DNA of 64,000 nucleotides from Leisingera sp. S132 (GTDB lineage Bacteria; Pseudomonadota; Alphaproteobacteria; Rhodobacterales; Rhodobacteraceae): positions 2,292,001 to 2,356,000 of the forward strand of contig NZ_CP083553.1 in NCBI RefSeq assembly GCF_025144465.1, given 5' to 3'. How positions within the stretch are numbered: position 1 is the first letter of the stretch; each line of letters starts with the position of its first letter. Made by a program: the position numbers and the translations under genes. Positions 17,349 to 25,907 of this stretch are shown one piece after another. A model generated the notes under the pieces. That model did not search any database. It saw only the letters and a list, made by a program, of their open reading frames with translations, and was not told where the DNA came from.

Positions 17349-18476
17349 GTGACGATGCCCCCGCCGCCGCCCGCTGAAACCGTGCCTGCCCCCGACGAAG
17401 AGACCCACCGCTTCCCGTGCGAGAACTGCGGTGCGGACTACACCTATGACCCGGCCAATGGCACCCTGACCTGCGGCCATTGCGGCCACACTGAAAGCAT
17501 CCGCAGCGGCCCCTGGAAAGGCACCGCCCTGCAGGAGCTGGATTTCCGCGCCGCAGTGGCCGAGCAGCTGCCGGAGACGGAGATCGAGGTCACCCGCGTC
17601 TCCACCTGCCCCAACTGCGCCGCGCAGGTGGAATTCGACCCGGACACTCACGCCAGGGAATGCCCGTTCTGCGCCACCCCTGTGGTGACCGGCACCGGTG
17701 AGAACCGGCACATCAAGCCCAAGGGCGTGCTGCCCTTTGCGGTGGAGGAACGCGCAGCGCATAAGGCGATGACGGACTGGCTGGGCGGCTTGTGGTTTGC
17801 CCCGAACGGCCTCAGGGAATACGCCCGCAAGGGGCGGCGGATGCAGGGCATCTATGTGCCCTACTGGACCTATGACGCCCAGACCCGCAGCAGCTACACC
17901 GGCCAGCGCGGCACCGTCTATTATGTGACTGAAACTTTCCAGCAGGACGGCAAGACCCGGACCCGGCAGGTCGCCAAGGTGCGCTGGACACCCGCTTCGG
18001 GCCGGGTGCAGCGGTTCTTTGACGATGTGCTGGTGCTGGCCTCCAAAAGCCTGCCCAAAAAGTACACGGAGGGGCTGGAGCCCTGGGACCTGGCGCAGCT
18101 GGAACCCTACCAGCCGCAGTATCTGGCAGGCTTCCGGGCCGAAGCCTACACGGTGGATCTGGAGGCAGGTTTTGCCGAGGCGGGTCAGAAGATGGACCGT
18201 GTGATCGAACGCGACGTGCGCTTTGACATCGGCGGCGACCGCCAGCGGATTGCCCATATCGACACTAAAGTGTCTGACGTGACCTTCAAGCATATCCTGC
18301 TGCCGGTGTGGCTGGCGGCCTACAAATACCGCGGCAAGACTTACCGCTTTGTGGTCAACGGCCAATCAGGCCGGGTGCAGGGGGAGCGGCCCTACTCGGC
18401 CTGGAAAATTGCCTTTGCCGTGCTGCTGGCCCTGCTGATCGGTGCCGGGATCGCCCTGCTGGCCAGCCAGCAATAG
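17349..18476 (+). CDS. Zinc-ribbon protein with C-terminal membrane anchor
   Basis: A 375-residue protein with two N-terminal zinc ribbons (FPCENCGADYTYDPANGTLT and CGHCG; then TCPNCAAQVEFDP and ECPFCA), a 230-residue middle domain rich in Tyr/Trp (GIYVPYWTYDAQTRSSYTGQ), and a single C-terminal membrane helix (IAFAVLLALLIGAGIALL). It resembles proteins loosely annotated as 'TFIIB-type zinc finger' or 'primosomal N'-like'. It is the last gene of the five-gene cluster. GTG 17349 and ATG 17355 are both possible starts. Confidence 0.85.
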   Translation: MTMPPPPPAETVPAPDEETHRFPCENCGADYTYDPANGTLTCGHCGHTESIRSGPWKGTALQELDFRAAVAEQLPETEIEVTRVSTCPNCAAQVEFDPDTHARECPFCATPVVTGTGENRHIKPKGVLPFAVEERAAHKAMTDWLGGLWFAPNGLREYARKGRRMQGIYVPYWTYDAQTRSSYTGQRGTVYYVTETFQQDGKTRTRQVAKVRWTPASGRVQRFFDDVLVLASKSLPKKYTEGLEPWDLAQLEPYQPQYLAGFRAEAYTVDLEAGFAEAGQKMDRVIERDVRFDIGGDRQRIAHIDTKVSDVTFKHILLPVWLAAYKYRGKTYRFVVNGQSGRVQGERPYSAWKIAFAVLLALLIGAGIALLASQQ

Positions 18477-18486
18477 CGTTCGAAGC

Positions 18487-18512
18487 GGAAGGGGGCGCAG
18501 CCGCCCCCTTCC
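18487..18512. terminator. Convergent hairpin between the zinc-ribbon gene and hsp20
   Basis: A perfect 11-bp stem (18487-18497 GGAAGGGGGCG, 18502-18512) with a 4-nt loop lies between two genes that end towards each other. There is no clear T-tract, so the function as a bidirectional terminator is inferred. Confidence 0.55.
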
Positions 18513-18570
18513 TGAACCGGCCGGTTCCTTTCCCCGGATTCTGAGCCGGAACCCTTGGCCGGCCTCCCTG

Positions 18571-18990
18571 TCAGCCTTTGCTGATCTCAATCCTGCGGGC
18601 GGTTTCCGGCTGCTCCAGCGCCTTCTTCGGCACCGCAATGTGCAGCACACCATCCTCCATCCGGGCCGAGGCCCCCTGCCCGTCCGCGTCCTCCGGCAAG
18701 CGGAAGGAGCGGCGGAACGCGCCATACTGACGCTCGCTGAAATACCAGGTGTCGCCCGTCTTCTCGGACTGCGTCTTCTTCTCGCCGCGGATCGTCAAAA
18801 CGCCGTTGTCCACGGTCAGTTCCACGTCCTCCAGCGAAACACCCGGAAGCTCCATGGCGATGTCATAAGCCTCTTTGCCCGAGGACGCCTCGGTTGCCGG
18901 GGTGAGCCAGTCGGCAAGCCGCGCGCCAAAACTGCGGAAGGGATCATAAAGCGACGGCCAGAAGCCGCCATGTTCGGTTTTTTCCACCAT
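18571..18990 (-). CDS. Small heat-shock protein (Hsp20/alpha-crystallin)
   Basis: A 139-residue ATP-independent holdase chaperone. The alpha-crystallin domain is visible: YDIAMELPGVSLEDVELTVD, NGVLTIRGEKKTQSE, ERQYGAFRRSFRLPEDAD and the A-x-x-x-n-G-V-L motif as ARMEDGVLHIAVPK. The ATG at 18990 has AGGAGG ten nt upstream. It is divergent from dtd; the 193-bp gap should contain heat-shock control, but I did not recognise a ROSE element or a clear sigma-32 promoter. Confidence 0.95.
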   Translation of the reverse strand: MVEKTEHGGFWPSLYDPFRSFGARLADWLTPATEASSGKEAYDIAMELPGVSLEDVELTVDNGVLTIRGEKKTQSEKTGDTWYFSERQYGAFRRSFRLPEDADGQGASARMEDGVLHIAVPKKALEQPETARRIEISKG

Positions 18991-19183
18991 TGTTCAACCT
19001 CCTTTTCTGCTGCGTCCCATTGTACCCCGGGCACGGCATTCCAGCCTTGATCCCGCGCAATTACCCTGCCTGCTCAGCAAGAATTCAGGCGGCGCTCTCG
19101 CCCGCGCGCGCCAAAGGGGGTAGAGCTGTTGCAGACCTGCCCGCAGCAAGGGCAGACAAGCCAGTTCAGCAAAGGGAGCAATC

Positions 19184-19630
19184 ATGCGGGCACTCATTCA
19201 GCGGGTCAGCGAGGCCTCGGTCACAGTTGACGGAGAGGTCATCGGCGAAGTCGGCCCCGGGCTGCTGGTGCTGATCTGCGCCATGGCGGGCGACAGCGAG
19301 GCGCAGGCGGACCAGCTGGCCGCAAAGATATCCAAGCTGCGGATCTTCAAGGACGAAGCCGGCAAGATGAACCGTTCGGTGCTGGACACCGGCGGCAGCG
19401 TGCTGGTGGTCAGCCAGTTCACCCTGGCCGCCGACACCCGCAGCGGCAACCGGCCCGGGTTTTCCACCGCTGCAGCCCCGGCGGATGGCGAGCGGCTCTA
19501 CGGGTATTTTGCCGCCCGGCTGGAGGCGCTGGGTTTGAAAACTGCAAAAGGACGGTTTGGCGCCGATATGAAAGTCCGGCTGCTGAACGACGGTCCTGTG
19601 ACCATCTGGATGGACACCGAACAGGCCTGA
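19184..19630 (+). CDS. dtd: D-aminoacyl-tRNA deacylase
   Basis: A 148-residue Dtd that clears D-amino acids (and glycine) mis-attached to tRNA. The two cross-subunit motifs are present: [13 protein letters not shown] (S-Q-x-T) and [13 protein letters not shown] (N-x-G-P-V/T, with one inserted residue relative to the common NGPVT). It starts [20 protein letters not shown], as expected, behind AAAGGGAG. It is a single gene, followed by a 427-bp gap. Confidence 0.96.
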   Translation: MRALIQRVSEASVTVDGEVIGEVGPGLLVLICAMAGDSEAQADQLAAKISKLRIFKDEAGKMNRSVLDTGGSVLVVSQFTLAADTRSGNRPGFSTAAAPADGERLYGYFAARLEALGLKTAKGRFGADMKVRLLNDGPVTIWMDTEQA

Positions 19631-20057
19631 CACAGGCCGCCCGTCCGGCGCGCAGGCGTGCCGCAAACAATAGGCACACTTGCATCCGCCTTAGCCACGG
19701 TGCGGCCCCGTCAGGCGGCGAATGCGGCGTTTTTTGACCGGAAAGCATCGATTCTGTCCTTCGGCGGGCCGGACAGTCCGGCTTGCCGGTCAGATTCACA
19801 AAAAATTCGCAAAATCCCCGCAGGAATATTTCCTGTCGCATTCCCGCAATTTTTCAGTCTTACAAGGCAGCAAAATCGCAAAAACGGCACCTTGCCTGAA
19901 AAAGGCGACACCCACGATCCGGCCAGCATTGCCCCGCACAAGGGCCTGCCCCCGCGCAACGCTAATAACGCTTGCGAGTTAGCGGTAAATACGCAAATCT
20001 TAAATCGCCAATCAAAAAACAGGTGCCGTCAGCACCGCAACCAATCGGGAGATCTCA
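19631..20057. other. Intergenic region upstream of the ABC importer operon
   Basis: No convincing gene. It contains an odd-length perfect palindrome, GCCGGAC-A-GTCCGGC (19768-19782), and an AT-richer stretch from about 19800 to 20040 that should carry the promoter of the substrate-binding protein gene. The segment after 19960 has TTGCGAG and TAAATACG-like elements, but I cannot assign -35 and -10 boxes with confidence. Confidence 0.5.
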
Positions 20058-21641
20058 ATGAACCGTCATATGCAGTATCTGGCCAGCCAGGCCGCGGCAG
20101 GCAAACTGTCGCGCCGTGACTTCCTGGGCAAGGCCGCCGCACTGGGCTTTACCGCCGTGTCCGCAAACCTGCTGCTGTCCACCGCCGCCAAGGCGGCCGG
20201 CCCGCAAAAAGGCGGCACCATCCGTCTCGGCCTGCAGGGCGGCTCCACCACCGACAGCCTGGATCCGGCACTGGTCACCAACACCGTTGGCCTGATGGTC
20301 ACCCGCCTGTGGGGTGAGACCCTTGTTGAATTGGCCGACGACGGCGGCATCGAAGGCAAGCTGGCGGAAAGCTATGAAGCCTCTGCCGACGCCAAGACCT
20401 GGACCTTCAAACTGCGCTCCGGCGTGACCTACTCGAACGGCCAGAGCGTGACGGCCGATGACGTGGTCAAGACCATGGAGCGCCACAGCGGCGAAGACAC
20501 CAAGTCCGGCGCCCTGGGCATCATGCGCGGCATCAAGGACGTCCGTGCCGATGGCGACAGCGTTGTCTTCGAACTGGACAGCCCGAACGCCGACCTGCCC
20601 TACCTGCTGGCCGACTACCACCTGATCATCCAGCCGAACGGCGGCAACGACGATCCGGCAGCCGCCATCGGCACCGGCCCCTACATCATGAAGTCCGCCG
20701 ACATGGGTGTGCGCTTCGTGGCCGAGAAGAACCCGAATTACTGGGGCGATCTGGGCAATGCGGACACCGTGGAAATCATCGTCATCAACGACGACACCGC
20801 CCGCGTTGCAGCGCTGCAGTCCGGCCAGGTGGACGTCATCGACCGGGTGCCGCCGCGCACCGCGAAACTGGTGGACCGCGCACCGAACATCACGGTGCAC
20901 TCGACCTCCGCGGCCGGTCACTACGTGTTCATCATGCATTGCAACACCGCACCGTTTGACAACAACGACGTGCGCATGGCGCTGAAATACGGCATTAACC
21001 GCCAGGAAATGGTCGACAAGATCCTGAACGGCTACGGCACCGTCGGCAACGACACCCCGATCAACGCCTCCTACCCGATGTACACCGAGCTGGAACAGCG
21101 CCAGTTCGATCCGGACAAGGCGATGCACCACCTCAAGAAGGCAGGCCACGACGGTTCCATCCTGCTGCGCACTTCGGACAACTCTTTCCCGGGCGCACCG
21201 GATGCCTCCGCCCTGTTCCAGCAGTCGCTGTCCAGCGCCGGCATCCAGCTGGACGTGAAGCGCGAGCCGAACGACGGCTACTGGTCGGAAGTCTGGAACG
21301 CCAAGCCGTTCTGCACCAGCTACTGGGGCGGCCGTCCGACCCAGGACCAGATGTTCACCACCGCCTACCTCTCCACCGCGGACTGGAACGACACCCGCTT
21401 CAACAACGAGCAGTTCGACCAGATGCTGGTGGCAGCGCGCGGCGAACTGGACGTGGCCAAACGGACGCAGATGTATGCCGACATGTCGACCATCCTGCGC
21501 GACGAAGGCGGCCTGATCTGCCCGATGTTCAACGACTTCGTCGAAGCGACCACCGACAATGTGGACGGTTTTGTCGAAGGCATCCCGGGCCAGGTTCTGA
21601 TGAACGGCTATGCTGCCAGCAAGCTGTGGGTCAAAGCCTAA
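20058..21641 (+). CDS. ABC transporter substrate-binding protein, family 5, Tat-exported
   Basis: A 527-residue periplasmic binding protein for peptides, nickel or opine-like solutes (SBP_bac_5). The N-terminus has a twin-arginine motif (KLSRRDFLGKAAALGF) and an A-K-A-A cleavage region, so export should go through Tat. The mature protein shows GGTIRLGLQGGSTTDSLDPA, the E-S-Y-E-A-S-A-D-A-K-T-W-T-F-K-L-R region and PLCR-like N-N-D-V-R-M-A-L-K-Y. It is the first gene of a four-gene operon with two permeases and a double ATPase. The substrate is not predictable. Confidence 0.95.
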   Translation: MNRHMQYLASQAAAGKLSRRDFLGKAAALGFTAVSANLLLSTAAKAAGPQKGGTIRLGLQGGSTTDSLDPALVTNTVGLMVTRLWGETLVELADDGGIEGKLAESYEASADAKTWTFKLRSGVTYSNGQSVTADDVVKTMERHSGEDTKSGALGIMRGIKDVRADGDSVVFELDSPNADLPYLLADYHLIIQPNGGNDDPAAAIGTGPYIMKSADMGVRFVAEKNPNYWGDLGNADTVEIIVINDDTARVAALQSGQVDVIDRVPPRTAKLVDRAPNITVHSTSAAGHYVFIMHCNTAPFDNNDVRMALKYGINRQEMVDKILNGYGTVGNDTPINASYPMYTELEQRQFDPDKAMHHLKKAGHDGSILLRTSDNSFPGAPDASALFQQSLSSAGIQLDVKREPNDGYWSEVWNAKPFCTSYWGGRPTQDQMFTTAYLSTADWNDTRFNNEQFDQMLVAARGELDVAKRTQMYADMSTILRDEGGLICPMFNDFVEATTDNVDGFVEGIPGQVLMNGYAASKLWVKA

Positions 21642-21642
21642 T

Positions 21643-22599
21643 ATGTCACCGATCGTAAAACTCCTGGCTCAGCGCATAGCGCTGAGCCTCCTTCTTTTGT
21701 TGCTCATCTCAATCGTGATCTTCGCCGGCACCATCGTTCTGCCGGGCGACGTTGCGCAATCGATCCTGGGTCAGTCGGCAACACCGGAGGCACTGGCCAA
21801 CCTGCGGGCTGAGCTGGGTGTGAACGATCCTCCCGTACAACGCTATTTTGCCTGGCTCTTCGGCGCCATGCAGGGCGATCTTGGCACCGCACTGACCAGC
21901 GGCCAGGACATCGCCCAGGCTCTCAGCAGCCGTTTCTGGAACACCCTGTTCCTCGCCTTCTGGGCTGCCGTGGTTGCGGTTCCGCTGGCGATCTTCCTGG
22001 GCTTGCTTGCCGTCCGCTTCAAGGACCGCTGGCCCGACAAGATGATCTCCGCCGTCACCCTGGCTTCGATCTCGATCCCAGAGTTCCTGATCGGCTACGT
22101 GCTGATGTACTTCATCGCAGTGCAGCTGCGCTGGTTCCCCTCGGTGGCCATGGTCAACGACAGCATGAGCCTGTTCGAGAAGCTGAACGCCATCGCGCTG
22201 CCGATTGCCGTGCTGACGCTGGTTGTTCTGGCGCATATGATGCGGATGACCCGCGCCGCGATCCTCAACGTGATGCAGTCGGCCTATATCGAAACCGCTG
22301 AACTCAAGGGCCTCAACGCCTTTCAGGTGATCTACCGCCACGCATTCCCCAACGCGATTGCACCGATCGTCAACGTGGTGATGCTGAACCTCGCCTATCT
22401 GGTGGTCGGCGTCGTGGTGATCGAAGTGGTCTTTGTCTACCCCGGCATGGGCCAGTATCTGGTGGACCACGTGTCCAAGCGTGACGTGCCTGTTGTGCAG
22501 GCCTGCGGTTTGATCTTTGCCGCCGTCTATATCGGCCTCAACATGATCGCCGATATCGTCGCCATCCTGAGCAACCCGCGCCTGAGGCATCCGAAATGA
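21643..22599 (+). CDS. ABC transporter permease (DppB/OppB type)
   Basis: A 318-residue inner-membrane permease with six predicted helices. It has the DppB hallmarks: VLPGDVAQSILGQSATPEAL near the N-terminus and the EAA loop TAELKGLNAFQVIYRHAFPN that docks on the ATPase. ATG 21643 follows the stop of the binding-protein gene by one base, so translation is coupled. It overlaps the next permease by 4 nt. Confidence 0.95.
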   Translation: MSPIVKLLAQRIALSLLLLLLISIVIFAGTIVLPGDVAQSILGQSATPEALANLRAELGVNDPPVQRYFAWLFGAMQGDLGTALTSGQDIAQALSSRFWNTLFLAFWAAVVAVPLAIFLGLLAVRFKDRWPDKMISAVTLASISIPEFLIGYVLMYFIAVQLRWFPSVAMVNDSMSLFEKLNAIALPIAVLTLVVLAHMMRMTRAAILNVMQSAYIETAELKGLNAFQVIYRHAFPNAIAPIVNVVMLNLAYLVVGVVVIEVVFVYPGMGQYLVDHVSKRDVPVVQACGLIFAAVYIGLNMIADIVAILSNPRLRHPK

Positions 22600-23411
22600 A
22601 GAATATCCCCATTTCCGCACTCATCGGGCTGTTCTTCACGGCCCTCTACTTCCTCGGCGCCATCTTTGCGCCACTGCTGGCCCCATATGGCGTCGGCGAA
22701 GTGGTCGGCGATGTGTGGGAGCCCTCCAGCGCAGACTACCTGCTGGGCACCGACAACATCGGCCGCGACCTTCTCAGCCGGATGATCTATGGCGGCCGCA
22801 CCACTATCTTCATCGCCACCGCCGCGACGGTTTTGTCCTTCACCCTGGGCTCTGTCCTCGGCTTCTTTGCCGCAGTGATGGGCGGCTGGATTGACCAGGC
22901 GCTGTCGCGCTTTGTCGATCTGGTGATGTCGATCCCAACCCTGATCTTCGCCCTGGTGGTGCTGTCGGTTGCGCCGGTCACCATTCCGATGCTGATCCTG
23001 GTGATGGGCCTTCTGGACGCCACCCGCGTCTACCGTTTGGCCCGTGCCGTTGCGGTCGACATCGAGGTCATGGACTACGTCGAGGCAGCCCGCCTGCGCG
23101 GCGAGAAGACCGCCTGGATCATCTTCCGCGAGATCCTGCCCAACGCACTGTCCCCGCTGATCGCGGAGATGGGCCTGCGCTTCATCTTTGCGGTTCTGTT
23201 TGTCTCCACCCTGTCCTTCCTGGGTCTGGGCGTGCAGCCGCCAGAAGCTGACTGGGGCGGCATCGTGAAGGAAAACAAGGAAGGCATCGTCTACGGCATT
23301 CCTGCCGCGCTGATCCCGGCCTTTGCCATCGCCACCCTGGCGATCTCGGTCAACCTGGTGGCTGACTGGGTGCTGAACCGGACCACATCGCTGAAAGGAG
23401 GCCGCGGATGA
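22596..23411 (+). CDS. ABC transporter permease (DppC/OppC type)
   Basis: A 271-residue partner permease. It has the DppC N-terminal helix, the conserved LLGTDNIGRDLLSRMIYGGR loop and the EAA motif EAARLRGEKTAWIIFREILP followed by N-A-L-S-P-L. The C-terminal FLGLGVQPPEADWGGIVKEN is also diagnostic. Both ends overlap neighbouring genes by 4 nt (ATGA), so the operon is tightly coupled. Confidence 0.95.
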   Translation: MKNIPISALIGLFFTALYFLGAIFAPLLAPYGVGEVVGDVWEPSSADYLLGTDNIGRDLLSRMIYGGRTTIFIATAATVLSFTLGSVLGFFAAVMGGWIDQALSRFVDLVMSIPTLIFALVVLSVAPVTIPMLILVMGLLDATRVYRLARAVAVDIEVMDYVEAARLRGEKTAWIIFREILPNALSPLIAEMGLRFIFAVLFVSTLSFLGLGVQPPEADWGGIVKENKEGIVYGIPAALIPAFAIATLAISVNLVADWVLNRTTSLKGGRG

Positions 23412-25045
23412 GCGATACTCTGTTGAAAGTCCGCGACCTGAAAATCGGCGCGACCGTCTACCCGCCGGGCGAACGCCCCCGCGACATCGAGATCGTGCAC
23501 GGGGTCAGCTTTGACCTCGCGCCCGGCAAGGTTTTGGGGCTGATCGGTGAATCCGGTGCCGGCAAATCCACCATCGGGCTGGCGTCGATGGCCTATGGCC
23601 GCGGCGGCGTGAAGATCACCGGCGGCGAGGTCTGGGTCAACGGCCGCGATGTCCTCAAGGGCAGCCACAAGGACATCCGCAAACTGCGCGGCGCCGAAGT
23701 GACTTATGTGTCGCAATCGGCGGCAGCTTCCTTCAACCCGGCCAAGAAAATCATGGACCAGGTGGTCGAGGCAGCGGTGGAGCAGAAGAAGTTCTCCCGC
23801 AAGGACGCCGAGGCCCGCGCCCGGGTGCTGTTTGCCAAGCTGGGCCTGCCGGATCCGGACAACATCGGCGAACGCTACCCGCACCAGGTGTCCGGCGGCC
23901 AGCTGCAGCGCTGCATGACCGCGCTGGCGCTGTGCCCGGAGCCGGATCTGGTGGTGTTCGACGAGCCGACAACCGCGCTCGACGTGACCACCCAGATCGA
24001 CGTTCTGATGGCGATCAAGGAGGCGATCCGCGACACAGGCGTTGCCGCGCTCTACATCACCCACGACCTGGCGGTTGTGGCACAGGTGAGCGACGACATC
24101 ATGGTTCTGCGGATGGGCAACACCGTCGAATACGGCCCTGTTGACCAGATCATCAACAACCCGCAGGAGGAGTACACCCAGGCGCTGGTCTCGGTCCGCT
24201 CCATCGAGCATGAGGAGAAGGCCCCCACCGCAGAGCCGGTGCTGAGCGTGCGCAACATCACCGCGCGCTACAAGGGCACCCAGTTCGACGTGCTGCATAA
24301 TGTGAACGTCGATCTGTACCCCGGCCAGACGCTGGCGGTGGTGGGCGAATCCGGCTCTGGTAAATCCACCCTCGCCCGGGTGATCACCGGCTTGCTGCCG
24401 CCGCGTGAGGGCGAGATCGAATTTGCCGGCCGCACCCTCTCGCCTGACCTCAAGGGCCGTACCCGCGAGGACCTGCGCGAGTTGCAGATGATCTACCAGA
24501 TGGCAGACGTGGCAATGAACCCGCGCCAGACCGTCGGCACCATCATCGGCCGCCCGCTGGAGTTCTACTTTGGCATGCGGGGCAAAGAGAAGCGTAAGCG
24601 GATCATCGAGCTGCTGGACGAGATCGAGCTGGGTGAGAAGTTCATGGACCGCTATCCGGCAGAGCTGTCCGGCGGCCAGAAGCAGCGTGTCTGCATCGCC
24701 CGTTCGCTGGCGGCCAAGCCCAAGATGATCATCTGCGACGAGGTCACTTCGGCGCTCGACCCGCTGGTGGCAGACGGCATCCTGAAGCTGCTCTTGGAAC
24801 TGCAGAAGATCGAAGATGTGGCCTATCTGTTCATCACCCACGATCTGGCAACGGTGCGTGCCATCTCCGACAACATCGCAGTGATGTACCAGGGTAAGGT
24901 GCAGCGCTACGGTGGCAAGTCAAAGGTGCTGAGCCCGCCGTTTGACGATTACACTGACCTTCTGCTCAGTTCCGTCCCGGAGATGAAACTGGGGTGGCTG
25001 GAAGAAGTGATCGCACACCGCAAGATGGAAAGCGCCGGCAACTAA
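23408..25045 (+). CDS. ABC transporter ATP-binding protein, fused DppD-DppF type
   Basis: A 545-residue protein with two complete nucleotide-binding domains. Domain 1: Walker A GLIGESGAGKSTIGLASMAY, signature YPHQVSGGQLQRCMTAL, Walker B DLVVFDEPTTALD. Domain 2: Walker A VVGESGSGKSTLARV, signature YPAELSGGQKQRVCIARSLA, Walker B MIICDEVTSALD. The fusion replaces the usual DppD plus DppF pair. It powers import by the upstream permeases. A strong terminator follows at 25062. Confidence 0.96.
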   Translation: MSDTLLKVRDLKIGATVYPPGERPRDIEIVHGVSFDLAPGKVLGLIGESGAGKSTIGLASMAYGRGGVKITGGEVWVNGRDVLKGSHKDIRKLRGAEVTYVSQSAAASFNPAKKIMDQVVEAAVEQKKFSRKDAEARARVLFAKLGLPDPDNIGERYPHQVSGGQLQRCMTALALCPEPDLVVFDEPTTALDVTTQIDVLMAIKEAIRDTGVAALYITHDLAVVAQVSDDIMVLRMGNTVEYGPVDQIINNPQEEYTQALVSVRSIEHEEKAPTAEPVLSVRNITARYKGTQFDVLHNVNVDLYPGQTLAVVGESGSGKSTLARVITGLLPPREGEIEFAGRTLSPDLKGRTREDLRELQMIYQMADVAMNPRQTVGTIIGRPLEFYFGMRGKEKRKRIIELLDEIELGEKFMDRYPAELSGGQKQRVCIARSLAAKPKMIICDEVTSALDPLVADGILKLLLELQKIEDVAYLFITHDLATVRAISDNIAVMYQGKVQRYGGKSKVLSPPFDDYTDLLLSSVPEMKLGWLEEVIAHRKMESAGN

Positions 25046-25061
25046 ATCCACAAATGGATGC

Positions 25062-25100
25062 AAAGCCCCTGCTGTTTGCCAGCGGGGGCTTTTTCTTTTT
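25062..25100 (+). terminator. Rho-independent terminator of the ABC importer operon
   Basis: An inverted repeat AAAGCCCCTGCTG / CCAGCGGGGGCTTT with a short loop, followed by TTTTTCTTTTT at 25090-25100. It lies 17 nt past the ATPase stop. Confidence 0.9.
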
Positions 25101-25104
25101 CAAA

Positions 25105-25122
25105 TATCACAGTTTTGTGATA
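25105..25122. promoter_or_regulatory. Perfect palindrome upstream of DUF1326-DUF2182
   Basis: TATCACA-GTTT-TGTGATA (7-bp arms) in an AT-rich 60-bp patch, 138 bp before the DUF1326 start. The half-site order (TCACA then TGTGA) is opposite to a CRP site. It may be an operator for the following two genes; no regulator gene is adjacent. Confidence 0.45.
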
Positions 25123-25259
25123 GTTTATCGCAACAGGGGTAATGCAGCGAAATGCGCTGCGAAAAATATAAAAACTCTGAGCGTGGCTAAGGTGGGGCAA
25201 GCCAACCCGAATTACCGGGCAGTTTTGTTGCGACTGCAGGAAAAAGGGGAGGAACCTTC

Positions 25260-25901
25260 ATGAAAGACTGGGCAATTCACGGCTTCGAGATCGCCAATTG
25301 CAACTGCGTCCCAGGGTGTCCCTGCCAGTTTTCGCAGCTCCCCAATGACGGCACTTGCGAAGCAATGCTGACCTTCCGCATCGATACCGGCCACTACGGG
25401 GACACCAAGCTGGACGGGCTGCACGCCGCGGCCATCTACAAATGGCCAGGCCCCATTCACGAGGGCAACGGCGAGATGCAGATCATCATCGACGACAGCG
25501 CCACGGCGGAGCAGAAATCCGCGGTGGAGGCGATCATGACCGGCCAGGACACCGAAGAGTTTGCAACGATGTTCTTTGTCTTCAATGCCATGTGCACAAC
25601 CAGGCATGAGACCCTCAGCGCGCCGGTGTCGCTGAGTTTTGACGCGGAAACCGGCATTGGCCATGGCAAGGCAGGCAGTATCGGAGAAACCAGGGTCGAA
25701 CCGATTGCACATATCGTGTCAGGGGCGCCGCATTCGGTCCAGATCAAGCTGCCCAATGGCTTTGAGTATTCCGAGGCCTCCGTCTGTCAGGGCACGACCC
25801 GGACGCCAGGGTCAGCCATCAGCCTGGACAAGAACAGCGGAACCCACGCCCACGTCGCCGAGCTGCACCTGACCGGCAGGGGCGTTGAGCGCGCGGCCTG
25901 A
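25260..25901 (+). CDS. DUF1326 protein
   Basis: A 213-residue soluble protein. The DUF1326 N-terminus is clear: W-x-I-x-G-x-x-x-x-N-C-N-C-x-x-x-C-P-C (WAIHGFEIANCNCVPGCPCQ), which is a four-cysteine cluster likely to bind metal. Then come GIGHGKAGSIGETRV and a C-terminal H-A-H-V-A-E. In other genomes DUF1326 is paired with DUF2182, as here (6-nt gap). The function is unknown; a metal-handling role is inferred from the cysteines and the partner. Confidence 0.9.
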   Translation: MKDWAIHGFEIANCNCVPGCPCQFSQLPNDGTCEAMLTFRIDTGHYGDTKLDGLHAAAIYKWPGPIHEGNGEMQIIIDDSATAEQKSAVEAIMTGQDTEEFATMFFVFNAMCTTRHETLSAPVSLSFDAETGIGHGKAGSIGETRVEPIAHIVSGAPHSVQIKLPNGFEYSEASVCQGTTRTPGSAISLDKNSGTHAHVAELHLTGRGVERAA

Positions 25902-25907
25902 CCTGCA

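Noticed and set aside
23291-24841. 516-codon minus-strand frame
   Set aside because: Antisense to the double ATPase gene of the importer, which has all family motifs.
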